Assembly: GCA_034440635.1 (NCBI GenBank)
Contig: JAOTON010001596.1
Coordinates: 1,920,001-1,984,000, forward strand
Direction: 5' to 3'
DNA from: Lepas anatifera
Lineage: Eukaryota > Arthropoda > Thecostraca > Lepadidae
DNA length: 64,000 nucleotides
The position numbers and the translations under genes are program-made. Under the pieces are notes generated by a model. The model was not told the DNA's origin. It did no database searches and worked only from the letters and a program-made list of their open reading frames with translations. Below are positions 1 to 10,392 of the stretch, one piece after another (the first letter of the stretch is position 1; every line of letters begins with the position of its first letter).

Positions 1-563
1 TACCCTGCACAATTCCCTGAATCGTGCACAATTCCTTGCAAATTTCCAGAATTAGCGTTTTCAGTGTATCTATTAAGTACTTTTTGTTTGTTGAATATGC
101 TGAAGCTCATGTGAATCATTGGCGGACACATGGACCCACCCAAAGCGCTGGCAGGGGGCAAACTATCTTTTCTGGCCCTCCCCAAAGGCCGGAGAAATTT
201 TTGAAAACAAATGTTAACACTAGGTCTGTCGAGCAGTTAAATCTTCGCCCCCACCCTCAACCCCCAAGGAGAGCGAACATGTGCTTGGATAGGTAGCTTA
301 TACTAGGTCTTTCGAGTACCCAGATCACACTTCCCACCCCTCCGCCCCCAGGAGGAGCGGCAGACATGCATTTGCCCCCCCCAAATTCGGATCTGCGTCC
401 GCCCCTGATGCTAATGCATGGACGTGGCGCGGCGGTGAACGAGCCGGGCGCTGGTTGGCGGACGCCGGCGGGGCCAGCGCCCGAGGCGGGCCGAGCACGT
501 GACCCTGTGTGATCAAAGCCATGTTGGCGGGCGGTCCCCGCCGCGTCATTCGAGCTGAATCGT
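1..563 (+). repeat. Direct duplication, copy A (truncated by window edge)
   Basis: This segment recurs at about 1000-1448 in the same orientation with moderate divergence. Shared blocks include the stretch around 'cagaattagcgttttcagt', the phrase 'gaatatgctgaagctcatg', and a GC-rich CpG-dense 3' part around positions 400-520. The copies share sequence on both sides of an embedded hAT-like MITE, so the larger unit was probably duplicated after the MITE inserted. No coding exon is convincing; the ORFs here are short and lack splice context. Confidence 0.75.
117..407. mobile_element. hAT-like MITE in duplication copy A
   Basis: The left end reads CATTGGCGGACAC and the right end, reverse-complemented, reads CAGGGGCGGACGC, so the termini form imperfect inverted repeats. 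The flanking octamers ATGTGAAT and ATGCTAAT agree at 6 of 8 positions, as expected for an old 8-bp target duplication. It has no transposase, so it would be non-autonomous. Family assignment is inferred from termini and TSD length only. Confidence 0.5.
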
Positions 564-999
564 GAAAAATATGGGAAAATCTTTTAACTGAATACTTTGG
601 TAATGGATGATGGTATTGCATATATTTTAATGACATTATGTTCGCCTTATCCTTGCGGTTCCAATGATATTCATTTTGACCTAATCTGACCTCGACCTGA
701 CCTCAGGTCAGCTCAAATCCTAGATTTGACGTGATTTGGCCTAGTAAGGTCAGGTCACATATAATTCGATTCGGCTTGCCGCGAGGATTCCGTTGACTTG
801 AATATTTTTTATTTATATTTACTAGTTCGAATGCAATGATCGTAAAGCCTTCATCTACATGTTATGCCTATGGCTTATCAAAATTTGATAACATAGAACC
901 AGAATATTGTTTCAAGGGAAATTCCCGTTTTTTTGTTAATAAATGCAGTTTGTGTGTCGTAAAAGGTGATCTTCTAAATGCTGTCAACATCCCAGACTT

Positions 1000-1448
1000 G
1001 CACAATTCATTGAACATTATCAGAATTAGCGTTTTCAGTTTATCTATTTACTACTATTTGTTTCTTGAATATGCTGAAGCTCATGAGAATCGTTGGCGGA
1101 CGCAAGGGGTGCATTCTGGGCATGCCCCCAAAGCGCTGGAAGGGGGGCCAAACATCTTTTACCCCCCCTCCCCAAAAGCCGGAGAAATTAAAAGGGTTTA
1201 CACTAGGTCTGTCGAGCAATTAAATATTTGCTTCCACCCCCCTCTCCTCCTCCAAACTCGCTGCCCCCCAAAACTAGGGTCTGCGTCCGCCCCTGATATG
1301 AATGCATGGACGTGGCGCCGCCGTGAACGAACAGGCCGCTGATTGGCGGAGGCCGGCCGGTCTGGCGCCCGAGGCGGGCCGAGCACGTGACCCTATGCGG
1401 TCAGAGCCAGGCCGGGCGGTACCCACTGTGTCATTCGAGCTGAATCGT
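1000..1448 (+). repeat. Direct duplication, copy B
   Basis: Second copy of the segment at 1-563. It retains the same order: AT-rich left part, hAT-like MITE, then a GC-rich part with 'aatgcatggacgtggcg' and 'gaggcgggccgagcacgtga'. The interval 564-999 between the copies is AT-rich, contains several AGGTCA half-sites around 690-760, and shows no gene. Confidence 0.75.
1091..1295. mobile_element. hAT-like MITE in duplication copy B
   Basis: Counterpart of the element at 117-407, shortened by internal deletions. The left end is CGTTGGCGGACGC and the right end reads TGCGTCCGCCCCTG. Flanking octamers ATGAGAAT and ATATGAAT are a degraded 8-bp duplication. Confidence 0.45.
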
Positions 1449-1983
1449 CTGGCAGGTAAGGTTCGGTCCGGGTGGCTCAGTGCATACCGGTCCTCAAAAT
1501 TACAAGTTCAATTGTATGAGAGAATCGTGGGTCGGTTTACTCGTACCGTCTTACATATCGAGGATCTCAGATAGGGTAGGCCAGCCCGGAGCCTTGCTCC
1601 TCTCCTCCCATGTCGCATCCCGACGGGCTTGGCATGTTTGGGCCGTGCCTTTGCACTTGTCGGAGCAGCTTGCAGGATAGGTACCGTACCGTACCGTTCC
1701 TGAGCACGCAAGCGGTGGCGGGGGGAGCAGTTCTTACCTTGCCTACCAACCGACAAAAGGTCTAAACGGGGGGGGGGATTTGACCGTTGTGTTCAAATAC
1801 TGTAAAAAAGAAAGTAATAATTTCAGTGATTAGACTGCTACACAAATTTCAGTGTCATAAGATCATTTCATTAATTTTTGGTGCACGTTACATAAAACTA
1901 TCGGTTGTTTGACGATTATGCTCGATTATGCTTATATATATACATACGATTATTCTCAGGCAATAGCCGTCTTATTCTGTCGT

Positions 1984-2084
1984 GCAGAACGCATACTAGT
2001 ATGCCGCACGCATGCGCAGCACGATATCTTGTAGTCCATGATGCCGTACTGCGCATGAGTGCGGCATACTATTATGCGTCCTGC
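1984..2084. repeat. Long inverted repeat / hairpin
   Basis: Two arms of about 39 bp (1984-2023 and 2046-2084) are reverse complements with only a few mismatches around a ~22-nt loop. The arms contain TATGCCGCAC and CATGCGCAG. It could be a very short MITE reduced to its inverted repeats, or a hairpin precursor. No target duplication was identified. Confidence 0.7.
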
Positions 2085-2123
2085 CGGCAGAATTACACGG
2101 CTAATGTTTAATGCTCCTTTAAG

Positions 2124-2357
2124 TTACAGATCCAGTCCCCAGGCCTTTAACTTGTTTTTTTCAGAACAAGTGTAATGTATTTTTGTTTTGTTCCCAAGTG
2201 TTTGCATCGCAGTTGTAGAAACCATTGCAAGATTTTCTCTTCCAAGAGATACCAAGCTGAAAAGGAAGTGGCTGGCAACTTTCAGTAAGTTATAACTGGT
2301 AAGTGTGAAGGTCAGTAGGACAATGATCAGGAAAGTCAGTAACATGTATGCTTCCAT
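2124..2357 (-). CDS. Possible small membrane or secreted ORF (weak)
   Basis: An open frame of 77 codons starts in a good initiation context (A at -3, G at +4). Its first ~25 residues are strongly hydrophobic, as in a signal anchor or signal peptide. The rest shows no recognised domain. There is no clear promoter and no homology I can name. It could be a first coding exon or chance; I favour chance slightly. Confidence 0.15.
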   Translation of the reverse strand: MEAYMLLTFLIIVLLTFTLTSYNLLKVASHFLFSLVSLGRENLAMVSTTAMQTLGNKTKIHYTCSEKNKLKAWGLDL

Positions 2358-3196
2358 TTTCGACGCTGATAGGCAATGAGGACCCGGCGCGTGACGTTAT
2401 CGGACCTCATAAGCAGGCTCAAGTAGTCATGGTAAAAAGAGGATCCGGAGTTCCTGGTGGAGAAACCTTAGTTATTTTAAATTGTTTCTACCCGTTTGCC
2501 GTCTAGATGTTTATGCGAAAGGTGAAAGCGGGAGTTTTGTATACTTGTACACTTTACGGAAACCTTTTAGCATATTCCAAAGACAAGGTATCTGCAATTC
2601 AGGTGATGAAAATATGAATGTCTCTATCTTGCTATCGTGAGCCTGTGTCTGAGAGAGTCGTGTGGCGATATACTGCTGCCCATGCTCGATCAGGCCGGTA
2701 TTCACTAGCGAGAACCATCGTCTGCTTTATGCAACAGCGGTCTAATTTCGGTTGGAAGTGGGGTAACTGGGAGGGGAGAATCGAGCAAGACTGCGCTTCG
2801 GTGACATTGCGAATGAACTAGATGTGGTGTGGAGGCTACTATTGCTAACATACAAATTTGAGCCGTTCCGAAAAAAATGAGCGTATTACCGGAACATTCA
2901 GAACAATTCCGACACCCTGGTGCATTTGGTGGAAAATGTAGTGGGAGGATTATGCGTCAGAAGCCGATTAATACTGTTGTCTTAGGTTTGTTTTAGATAG
3001 TTTTCTTTTTCTACCCATATCCTGAAAAGTTGCATGTATCCCAGTTCAATTTATATTAGAAAGCACACATCACAAACAAAGTCACATAGCGTCCACGCCG
3101 ACAACTGATTTTCGAACATATAAGATTAAGACATGATGATTTAAGATCTGACCCACGGATCGGAGGGACGACTCCATCACATGGTGCCATTGAACT

Positions 3197-3440
3197 TCAC
3201 AGATTCAATTTGAAACTCGAACCTTCTGTCTCATCATTCGAGAGCTTATGGACAATAACGGTCTTCGAATTAACCGGTATGAACTTGTGAATCTTTAATA
3301 TTCCTTTTCTCGCGACTGCTTTATTGAAGCGTTTTCTGAACTCAGTAGCTAATTTGAATACTTCTTGTTGAAGCATTTCGGGTAGAGATCGAGGCAAGCA
3401 ATGGAACACTGATTTCCGTGTCCCCTTCCAAGCATGTTTG
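3197..3440 (-). CDS. Possible terminal exon of unknown protein
   Basis: On the minus strand an AG at 3441-3442 precedes about 80 codons of open frame ending at a stop at 3197. The peptide is basic and lysine-rich with a helix-like central part (LPEMLQQEVFKLATEF). No family is recognised. Element C1 begins just upstream at 3511, so the ORF's 5' extension lies in repeat DNA. Composition is more protein-like than most short ORFs here, but there is no partner exon. Confidence 0.2.
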
Positions 3441-3510
3441 CTGAGATCGTAAGGGGATGGGTACCCCATGCCAGTAAAGGTGGCCCGGAGTCCCATACCA
3501 GCGTAATAAA

Positions 3511-4401
3511 CACACTGGAGCGGAGCCTCGGAGGCCCCCACCTACTTTTTTCTAGGTGGCCGGAGAACCCTTCGTGGCCAAAAATTATTTCACTACTTTT
3601 GAGAATATTTAATGGCACGTCGATTGGTCAAATAACCTTGAAAATCGGCCCCAATTCTGTAATTATAGGCTTTCAAAATTAAACCCTTTATTTTGAGATC
3701 GCTGCAATCGCGCGGATGCACCAGTTTGTGTGCATCAAAGACCAGCTGGCAACGTTATAGCGCCATATAAAACGAGATTATATATCAATTTCACCAGTCA
3801 TGGTCAAGGTCACATTTCAAGGCCATACCAGCATTCTCAGTCATTGGTCCGGTGCTTCCGGTCGTATGGCGTTACCCAGTATGACGTATATTATGCTACG
3901 ACGTCATAGTTAACATAAATCAGTGCAAAGGTCAAGGTCACAGGTCAAATTAAAATGTCATGGGTAAAGGTCAATGCTAATTTCCCGTCCAACCGTTGCT
4001 ATGGTGATAGTAATGGTGTAAATGAGGGGAATATGCCATATTTTGACGTCTTAGGTCAATGACCTTGAATGACCTTAACCCCAAAAATTAGGTTTATAAT
4101 TCTTGGGGCGTTCTCACTATGACTTTGCTCTGTTTTAGTGCATTCTGGACTTCTTTGAGCTTAATCACGGCATTCCCGGACGAATACCCAGCACGGCTAA
4201 TACTTGACCTTTATGACCTCGTTTGGACTTGACGATACTGACCTAGGTCAATTAAGATCAGTCATAATATAGATTTCAATAGTTCCCACCCAGTCCCCAA
4301 CCGGAGTTTTTCTAAGCCTCCTAGTTTCCAAGAGCTCAGGGGGCCTACCAGTCCACCCCTTCCAGTGCCCGTAAGTGTCGGACGCCTCTCCAGTGCGGGT
4401 G
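3511..4401 (+). mobile_element. TTAA-type MITE, family C (copy C1)
   Basis: The right end carries two copies of the family C word (cttccagtgcccg, then ctccagtgcgggtg) followed by TTAA at 4402-4405. The left end begins near CACACTGGAG, preceded by a degraded ATAA. The body is full of AGGTCA/TGACCT half-sites. It shares long blocks with 36.7-37.5 kb, 40.3-42.1 kb and 53.5-55.3 kb. No ORF is credible inside it. Confidence 0.65.
4053..4065. promoter_or_regulatory. Perfect inverted AGGTCA palindrome, 1-bp spacer
   Basis: AGGTCA-A-TGACCT is an exact IR1/PAL1 nuclear-receptor element, the arrangement known to bind EcR/USP in arthropods and FXR/RXR in vertebrates. It lies inside MITE C1. The sequence match is direct; binding or function is inference. 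Confidence 0.5.
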
Positions 4402-4405
4402 TTAA

Positions 4406-5034
4406 GGAATGTGACATTGATTGCAATTTATTGTTTTACATACATCCTTACCCTCATTGCCGACCAATTCCACCATTGACACCTTTTTCGTTACCAGAGA
4501 CGTTTGATAGGTGCAGCGACGCCGGGCCGCGCTGGCGCATGAACCTCACAAGTGGGGATCGGGACGTTTGGGAGCTCAGATCTCGCTTTCTGTTAGTCTC
4601 TATTCTTTTTATTACTGAATCTTAGAGAAAAGTATAGAGTAATGTGAGCCTCAAAAAGTTTAAAATAATTCATAGGAAGGTAGTTTTAATAGATTTTGAA
4701 AATTGAAGAATGTATAATGTATTTCAAATTTAGTTTTTTGAATTATGTCTTTAATGAGCTAGAATTCGTAATTCATCCTTAAGATACCCAGATCAAGTTT
4801 TTATGGCATTTGATGAAGGATACAGGTAAAATTTCGTCTTTAAAAAGACATGCAAATGTGTATGGTCAAAATGCCTGAGGCTATAATTTTCAAACCGTAA
4901 GTCAGGGAGGAAAATGAATACAAAAATCGTCATCAGCTCCATCAATAGCCCCCTGACAAAAAATACACCGAAATCTGCGACATGAGGGTGTTATCGACTC
5001 GTCGATTTGTCGTGGAATACCCCAGCTCTGAGCA
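4406..5034. other. AT-rich interval, no gene seen
   Basis: Unique-looking sequence after element C1. Short ORFs occur but none has a splice context or recognisable peptide. Confidence 0.5.
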
Positions 5035-5245
5035 AAATGTATATTTTATGGTATTTGGAATAAAACAAAAATTGGGAACCGATTTTTTTATTACTAAGGC
5101 GCCTAATTTTATTAACACCCCAAACTAATGAGGTCTTGACCAAGACCCCCAAATGGGGTCTTGATTCCCTAAAAAACTATAATGGCCAGCACAAGAAATG
5201 CCCCCCCACTGATATTTCCTTAAAAAATGCCCTGAGTTAACCCCA
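5035..5245 (-). repeat. Dispersed repeat F, copy 1
   Basis: The reverse complement of this stretch matches about 8745-8925: both contain 'cttcttgtgctggccatta'-like and 'gaccccattt'-like blocks followed by a t-rich tract. The two copies are inverted about 3.6 kb apart. Element type is unknown and no TSD was found. Confidence 0.6.
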
Positions 5246-6229
5246 AAGACTTAGTGCTAAAATTTATGTTTAAAGGGTCGGATACCATGCACCGGTGCCC
5301 CCCCGCAATTTCCTAGGCCAGTGATATAATGGTAACTGAGGAAATAAACATTCATGTGCCTGCACCAGCAAACAAGAAATCAAATCCAAAACCGCAGGTC
5401 GTTGAGAGCGCTGAAGTGCACATAATCAAATTCTGAAATATACCTCCGAAATGTTTTCTCCTCATAAGAACGTGTAGTGCCCTGAGGTTTTATGCGCATT
5501 ATAAATCACACGCAAAACCCTTTGAACTAGACCCATCGCTGCAGCCTCGTGTCCTGACTGCATGATCCACACTGCAACCGGAGTTCGTTCTGGCCGGTAA
5601 CACCTTCTTCACAATACATGCAAATATCCTCATTTTCGTTTCGGTAGGACACTTATGTCTTGCGCCTTTTGCCCTGCTTTTTCTTAGTCTTATGGATTTG
5701 CGGCTTCCTGTCTTTTTCAGGCTCTTCCATCGCCCTTTTTGCAGGAGAATTCGTCAGCATTATTGAGCATAATTTTCTGCAGTGAGATGGTTTCGATTTT
5801 TTCGTTGAATTTGTGTGATCGGGAGTTCATCATCGATAGGAGATTTTGGTGCTATTGGGCTCTGAACGTGGGCAACCGACATTTGGGCCCCACTTTCCCA
5901 AAATCCTGGGTATAGATATCTGAGATCCTGCTGTAGGTGCATCCGCATCCGGGAATCTGCGAGTTTCACGATCGAATGGATGACTGATCCGCTGCCTTTC
6001 TGCCTTAAGTCGTACGCAACAGACGCAAGCTTTTCGGTAGTAATACCATAGACAAGTTTTGAAAGCAGACCAGCCTTTCTGCTAGGTCGTGCTCGAATTC
6101 TTCTAGGATGACTGTCTCAGGATCTAATATAGGAGGAGCAATGTCTTCAATTTGGCCCCATGCGATGTTTTTCAGTCGATTTAGCAGTGTGGCTCTCGGG
6201 ATCTGATACCGTATGCTGGCTTTTTTACT
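5246..6229. other. No gene seen
   Basis: AT-leaning DNA containing only short ORFs without exon signals. A TTAAAGGG string near 5270 resembles the T2-type MITE terminus, but no opposite end was located. Confidence 0.4.
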
Positions 6230-6370
6230 GACATTGCTATAGATATATACAATAGCTATAGCATATCTCTGTGTGTAGTATATCTGTGTGTAAATGTACT
6301 ATTTACACACAGCCTTAGTATATTTCTACTGTAACTATAGTATATCACTATAGTTATATTATATCTCTAT
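6230..6370. repeat. TATA/GTGT low-complexity palindromic tract
   Basis: The tract is built from repeated 'tatag', 'gtatatc' and 'ctgtgtgt' words. It contains a perfect hairpin at 6284-6312 with 12-bp arms (CTGTGTGTAAAT) and a 5-nt loop. It is probably a cruciform-prone simple repeat. Confidence 0.6.
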
Positions 6371-6785
6371 GGACATTCCCTTGCCCCAACTACTTTTATA
6401 GCGTTTGTCACACATTCTGAGCTTCAAGCGCACCTCGTGCAGTTTTTATATGCTAACTTCAGAGCCATTGTGATCTCACATGTCGATTCGATAGTTTGAA
6501 GCAGAACACGCTTCCTCGATAAAAAATAAACGAAAAAATTGAAATCAAGTTTTACTGACAGTATACACCCAAACGCAGATGGTAATGTCAAGAACAGCGC
6601 AGCCAATCCAGAACCCTAATTGGAACTGCACTTCGTTTTTGCATACGGTAAACACTACCCCCGCTTTAGGTTTAGGCTATTTCGGTATTTCTGAGTTGCT
6701 TGCATGATAACTGGAGCCATTCAAATGTTTAAAAAAGTAAATGAACCCCCCGGCATCCAATGAGGTAGCACCGCCACTCCTGAGA
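6371..6785. other. No gene seen
   Basis: Short ORFs only. Near 6765 a 'ggtagcaccgccac' word resembles the reverse complement of 'gtggcggtgttacc'-like sequence near 7160, hinting at an eroded inverted-repeat element of about 400 bp. Confidence 0.35.
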
Positions 6786-6818
6786 GGGAAACACCGCCAT
6801 GCCGTGGCGGTGTTTCCC
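6786..6818. repeat. Perfect 14-bp hairpin
   Basis: GGGAAACACCGCCA (6786-6799) is followed by a 5-nt loop and its exact reverse complement (6805-6818). The related GGCGG/ACCGCC words on both sides of the 6.76-7.17 kb interval suggest it belongs to an inverted-repeat element. Confidence 0.7.
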
Positions 6819-7908
6819 GCATCGACAGTGAACGACGATCACCACTACCGCTGGAAAAGTAGGACTGTTATGGCGACCTGGTGCGACAAAGTCAGATCAA
6901 AAGCTATAGCGCTCTGAAAAAATGAGAAATTGCTAAGTTTATATCACTGAATAACATCCGGCATTGTTCAATGACAGGAAAATTTTTCTAAAAGATGATC
7001 CTTTTTTCGAAGTATGTCTCTAATTATCTGAAACGTATAAAATATCGTGCTGCAGCGGACTCACGCTCATTCGCCGCTAAATTCCGACTGAGAAATGATG
7101 CCAAACGTTGTTTAAAGCTAGTAACTACACCAATAGGGGATATGGTGGGGTTCCCCACATGGCGGTGTTACCCCCGCTTCCCTATCAAATATTAGGAATG
7201 ATTAGTATTCTGGCAGTGAGCAAATGTAATTATTTGCATATCGACGAGCATCGCAGAGCATGTCTGACACTGGCTGCCTCATGCCGTCCATGCTCTAACT
7301 AGAACGCAGAGCATGCCTTGCCTGACACTGGCTGCCTCGTGCCATACATGTTCTTACTTGAACAATGGAATAGAGGAAATGCAACAGTGTTATTTAACCC
7401 ACCGCCGTCGGGGTCTGGCACGAATGTCGCCTCACTGGGGGCTATCGGTGGCCCTTATTTAACTCCGAAAATATGAGGGCTAGCGCAAATTTAGAAGTAC
7501 GTTAGAAGGCTCAGTTAAACTCTTATCAATTTGCTTCGCATGCTTAGAGCTCAGGTAAATGGTTTGACCATCAGAGATCAAGTTAGGTCGAGCCAAGCTA
7601 TTTCCATTAAAATGTTTAACGTTTGATACAATTGGGCACAGCTCTTATACTATAAGAGCTACTGTGAATTGGAAAAACGTTTGATATGGAAATCCGACGG
7701 CTTTCTCCAGCATATTTAACAAGCGCACCTAACGTCAACCAAATTTTACATCGAGAGCAGCAGCATGGATTTCCTAGAATTATTTGGGGTGTCCCAATTT
7801 GAGAAAATTAAATGACCACCACATTAAAGGAGATAGCGCAGTATTATAATATAATTAATCTTTCCCTGTTGGAAGGGTTTCTCGGGAGCCAGCTTGCTCC
7901 TTGTTCAG

Positions 7909-7983
7909 GGAAGCCGCCGGGCCTTGAGCCCGGGTCAGCTGAATGGAAGCCAGCTACGCTGACCACTCCACTACCGCGCCCCC
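7909..7983 (-). ncRNA. tRNA-derived SINE head or tRNA pseudogene
   Basis: On the minus strand this region has an A-box-like TAGTGGAGTGG (7963-7973) and a B-box-like GGCTCAAGGCC (7919-7929). It can form an anticodon arm with a 7-nt loop (anticodon position UCC) and a perfect 5-bp T stem (CCGGG/CCCGG) with a 7-nt loop. The acceptor stem does not pair, so it is not a functional tRNA. A tRNA-derived SINE 5' head is the best reading. Confidence 0.55.
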
Positions 7984-8744
7984 CAGCGCATTATTTTATT
8001 TGTTTTATTCATAACAAGGTCATTTTCAATACTGAAAACGGTCACCAATTTCATTTCAAGGGTGTCTCAAAACCAACGCGATCTTTCATAAGGATTGCTT
8101 GGGCACCGCCAAGAAAATTCAAGTCCACACACATGCATAATAACACCCATTTAGGTCCAAGCAGCAGCCCATCACTATTCGAGACCGTTCAGCTACCGTT
8201 TCCGCGGCCATTGCCGTACTATAAATATTTTACTACGATTTTTAAATTTTTAACACACAAAAAAACTTTAAAACATATTCAAAACCGTAAAAAAGCACCG
8301 ATCGAAACATGAATTAAACATTGTTTGATGTTTCTTCAATGTCCTCTCCCATACTCGTACCGATACTTGTTCAGTGCGGTTAAACTTTTGGCCCGAAGAA
8401 ATCATAATCTTCCAAGAAGTCTCTCTTTTGCTGGTATTCACCATTTCCAATACTTGGTATGACTTGTGAAATCACTCACTCCTCATTTCCATGAAATTGG
8501 GTATAATTTCAAGGCTGGGTGCGGGACGTCTTGATATAAGCGTACATCTCTGACTAATGATAATAATAAACAATAACAAGTCAGGAACGCAGCATCGCCT
8601 ACGGTATTAATACCGGAATGCTGTAGCATACAGACCAATTTTTAGGCTTAAGAATAGGAAGTCGGACAATCACGGTTAGATGGCCGTGCAAAGTGCCTTC
8701 TGGCTACCTGGAGACCGGATTGCGGCGGCATCAAAAGGATGTGA
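7984..8744. other. No gene seen
   Basis: Mixed AT-rich sequence. The open frame across 7812-8312 overlaps the tRNA-like head and shows no protein-like signature. Confidence 0.4.
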
Positions 8745-8925
8745 TAGGGGGATTAGGGCATTTTTAGGGAAAAGTTAGTGGGGAGACTTCTTGTGCTGGC
8801 CATTATAGTGTCTTCAGGGGACCAATACCCCATTTTAAGGGGGCTTAATAAAACACCAACGCGTTAGTGTTAAAAAAATGTTTCTAATTTTTTTGTTATT
8901 CCATGTCTAGAGATTATAGATGCTA
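8745..8925 (+). repeat. Dispersed repeat F, copy 2
   Basis: Inverted counterpart of the repeat at 5035-5245, sharing 'tgtgctggccattatagt' and the following poly-T-rich tract. Confidence 0.6.
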
Positions 8926-9224
8926 CCCAGGGCTGCCAGGTTTTTTTCGGCGGAAAAGGTCAAACCGAGTTAGAAAAAGGTCAAAGAGGGGCAAAATGTT
9001 ATTTCCACTAGAATAGCCAAATAATTACCACAAAAGCCAGATTTGAGGCTAAAACGACCCCTAGCGGTAGTCATAAACCGACAGAAAAAGCACCTTGTAT
9101 CACTGTTTAAAACTAATTGTTGACAGTTTAATATTGACTTGACGCAATGTTTTTAGCACACTACCCATCTAATAGGAAGCCAGGGGTGGCCTTCGAACCC
9201 CGCGTGGCCGTCGAATGATTTTAT

Positions 9225-9468
9225 CCACATAACCAGAACATTTTTTGAATCATCAATCACCCCCCCTTCCCTCCCCACTTTTTACCAAAAATTTCCTGAT
9301 CTCAATCAAAATGGGAGTAAACCGGAAATTTTTATAACCAGGCGCTGCGGAAGGCAACGAGGAGCTCAAATGTGAGTTTTTGGCACTAACGTGGAATGTT
9401 TGCTGTCAGCATCAGGTTGAAGTTTGGCTGGCCCCCTTACTTTTTTGCCGGTGGCGACGCTTATGTAT
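9225..9468 (+). repeat. Dispersed repeat G, copy 1
   Basis: Matches 35406-35692 (same strand) and 45382-45520 (opposite strand). Shared words are 'aaaaatttcctgatct', 'gctgcggaaggcaacgagga' and 'caggttgaagtttggctgg', ending in 'gccggtggcgacgcttatg'. The end reverse-complements to CATAAGCGTCGCCACC, which is hAT-MITE-like, but no TSD could be fixed. Confidence 0.6.
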
Positions 9469-9920
9469 GCTACCACCACAATGATAAATAAAAAGGCTAA
9501 GCACTTCATACCGCCACACCAGCAACCAGTCTTACGCACTTTGACTACACCGTGTCCCGTCTAATCCACAAACGAGCTCTTAGCGCTGACAACTGACTGC
9601 GTATGAAATGAGAGCATCATGCAATGTCACGATACTGGCAGGGATGTAGGCTTCCGGTCGGATAGAACATGATGTTTGATTGGTTGTAGGCCAGAGTTCA
9701 TCTCCAGCGTTGTGATTAGTTGATGCTGAGGCTGCTTTGCCGGGATTTCCCGTAACTACACGCCTTGTTTCGTCTTCGTAGGATGGAGTAGACAGTCACG
9801 AGTGGAAATATTTTAACACAATTTTTTATTGCCAATTTGGGACCAGAAATTGAAGTTATAATTATCAGTTGGTGTTTTGTCTTATTTTCGTTTGGTGAGT
9901 CTGTATTTGTCCAATTTTAA

Positions 9921-10370
9921 AGGGAATGTGGCACCTTGGTCAAATTTTGGAATTTAGTGCAATTAGGCGTACTTTTAGCCGAAAATAATGAAACCACTCA
10001 TGATTTCTCTGAAAAATGTACAATAAGCTCAATATTTTGATTTTTAAAATACTCCTCTAGAAGAAGAAATAAATATCAGCCTGTGGATGATGTCACGATC
10101 TGGCAACCACTACCATACTTGAAAAGCTCCAAGGGCTTCGATTGGCTGGTGCTCATCGTGACGTCGGCATATGTCGTCACACCAGCAGCTCACAATAATG
10201 GCCGCCCGACGGGGGGCTGATGAGGGGGCTGGTGACAGGTAGGTCTTAGCTTTTTCCTACGGAAATATCAAGTTCCAAGAGAAATGATATATGGAGTACC
10301 GGGTTTTCCGACTTGCTTTACGACTTGGCTATCTCAGTTAAAATCGCGTTATGAAGGTGCCACATTCCCT
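9921..10370 (+). mobile_element. T2/Kolobok-like MITE, copy 1
   Basis: A 450-bp element flanked by TTAA at 9917-9920 and 10371-10374. It starts AGGGAATGTGGCACCTT and ends with the exact reverse complement AAGGTGCCACATTCCCT. Two further copies lie at 18027 and 19940 in the same orientation. TTAAAGGGA fits the TTAAAGGRR end that I recall for Xenopus T2 MITEs (Kolobok type). It has no transposase. The 41-bp minisatellite begins 19 bp beyond the right TTAA. Confidence 0.85.
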
Positions 10371-10392
10371 TTAAGGCATCTCCTGTCCATTT

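Noticed and set aside
836..1342. 168-codon ORF
   Set aside because: It runs through a duplicated repeat and an embedded MITE, and the other repeat copy does not keep the frame.
7909..7983. Functional tRNA-Gly gene (minus strand)
   Set aside because: Anticodon and T arms fold, but the acceptor stem does not pair; a tRNA-derived SINE head or pseudogene fits better.
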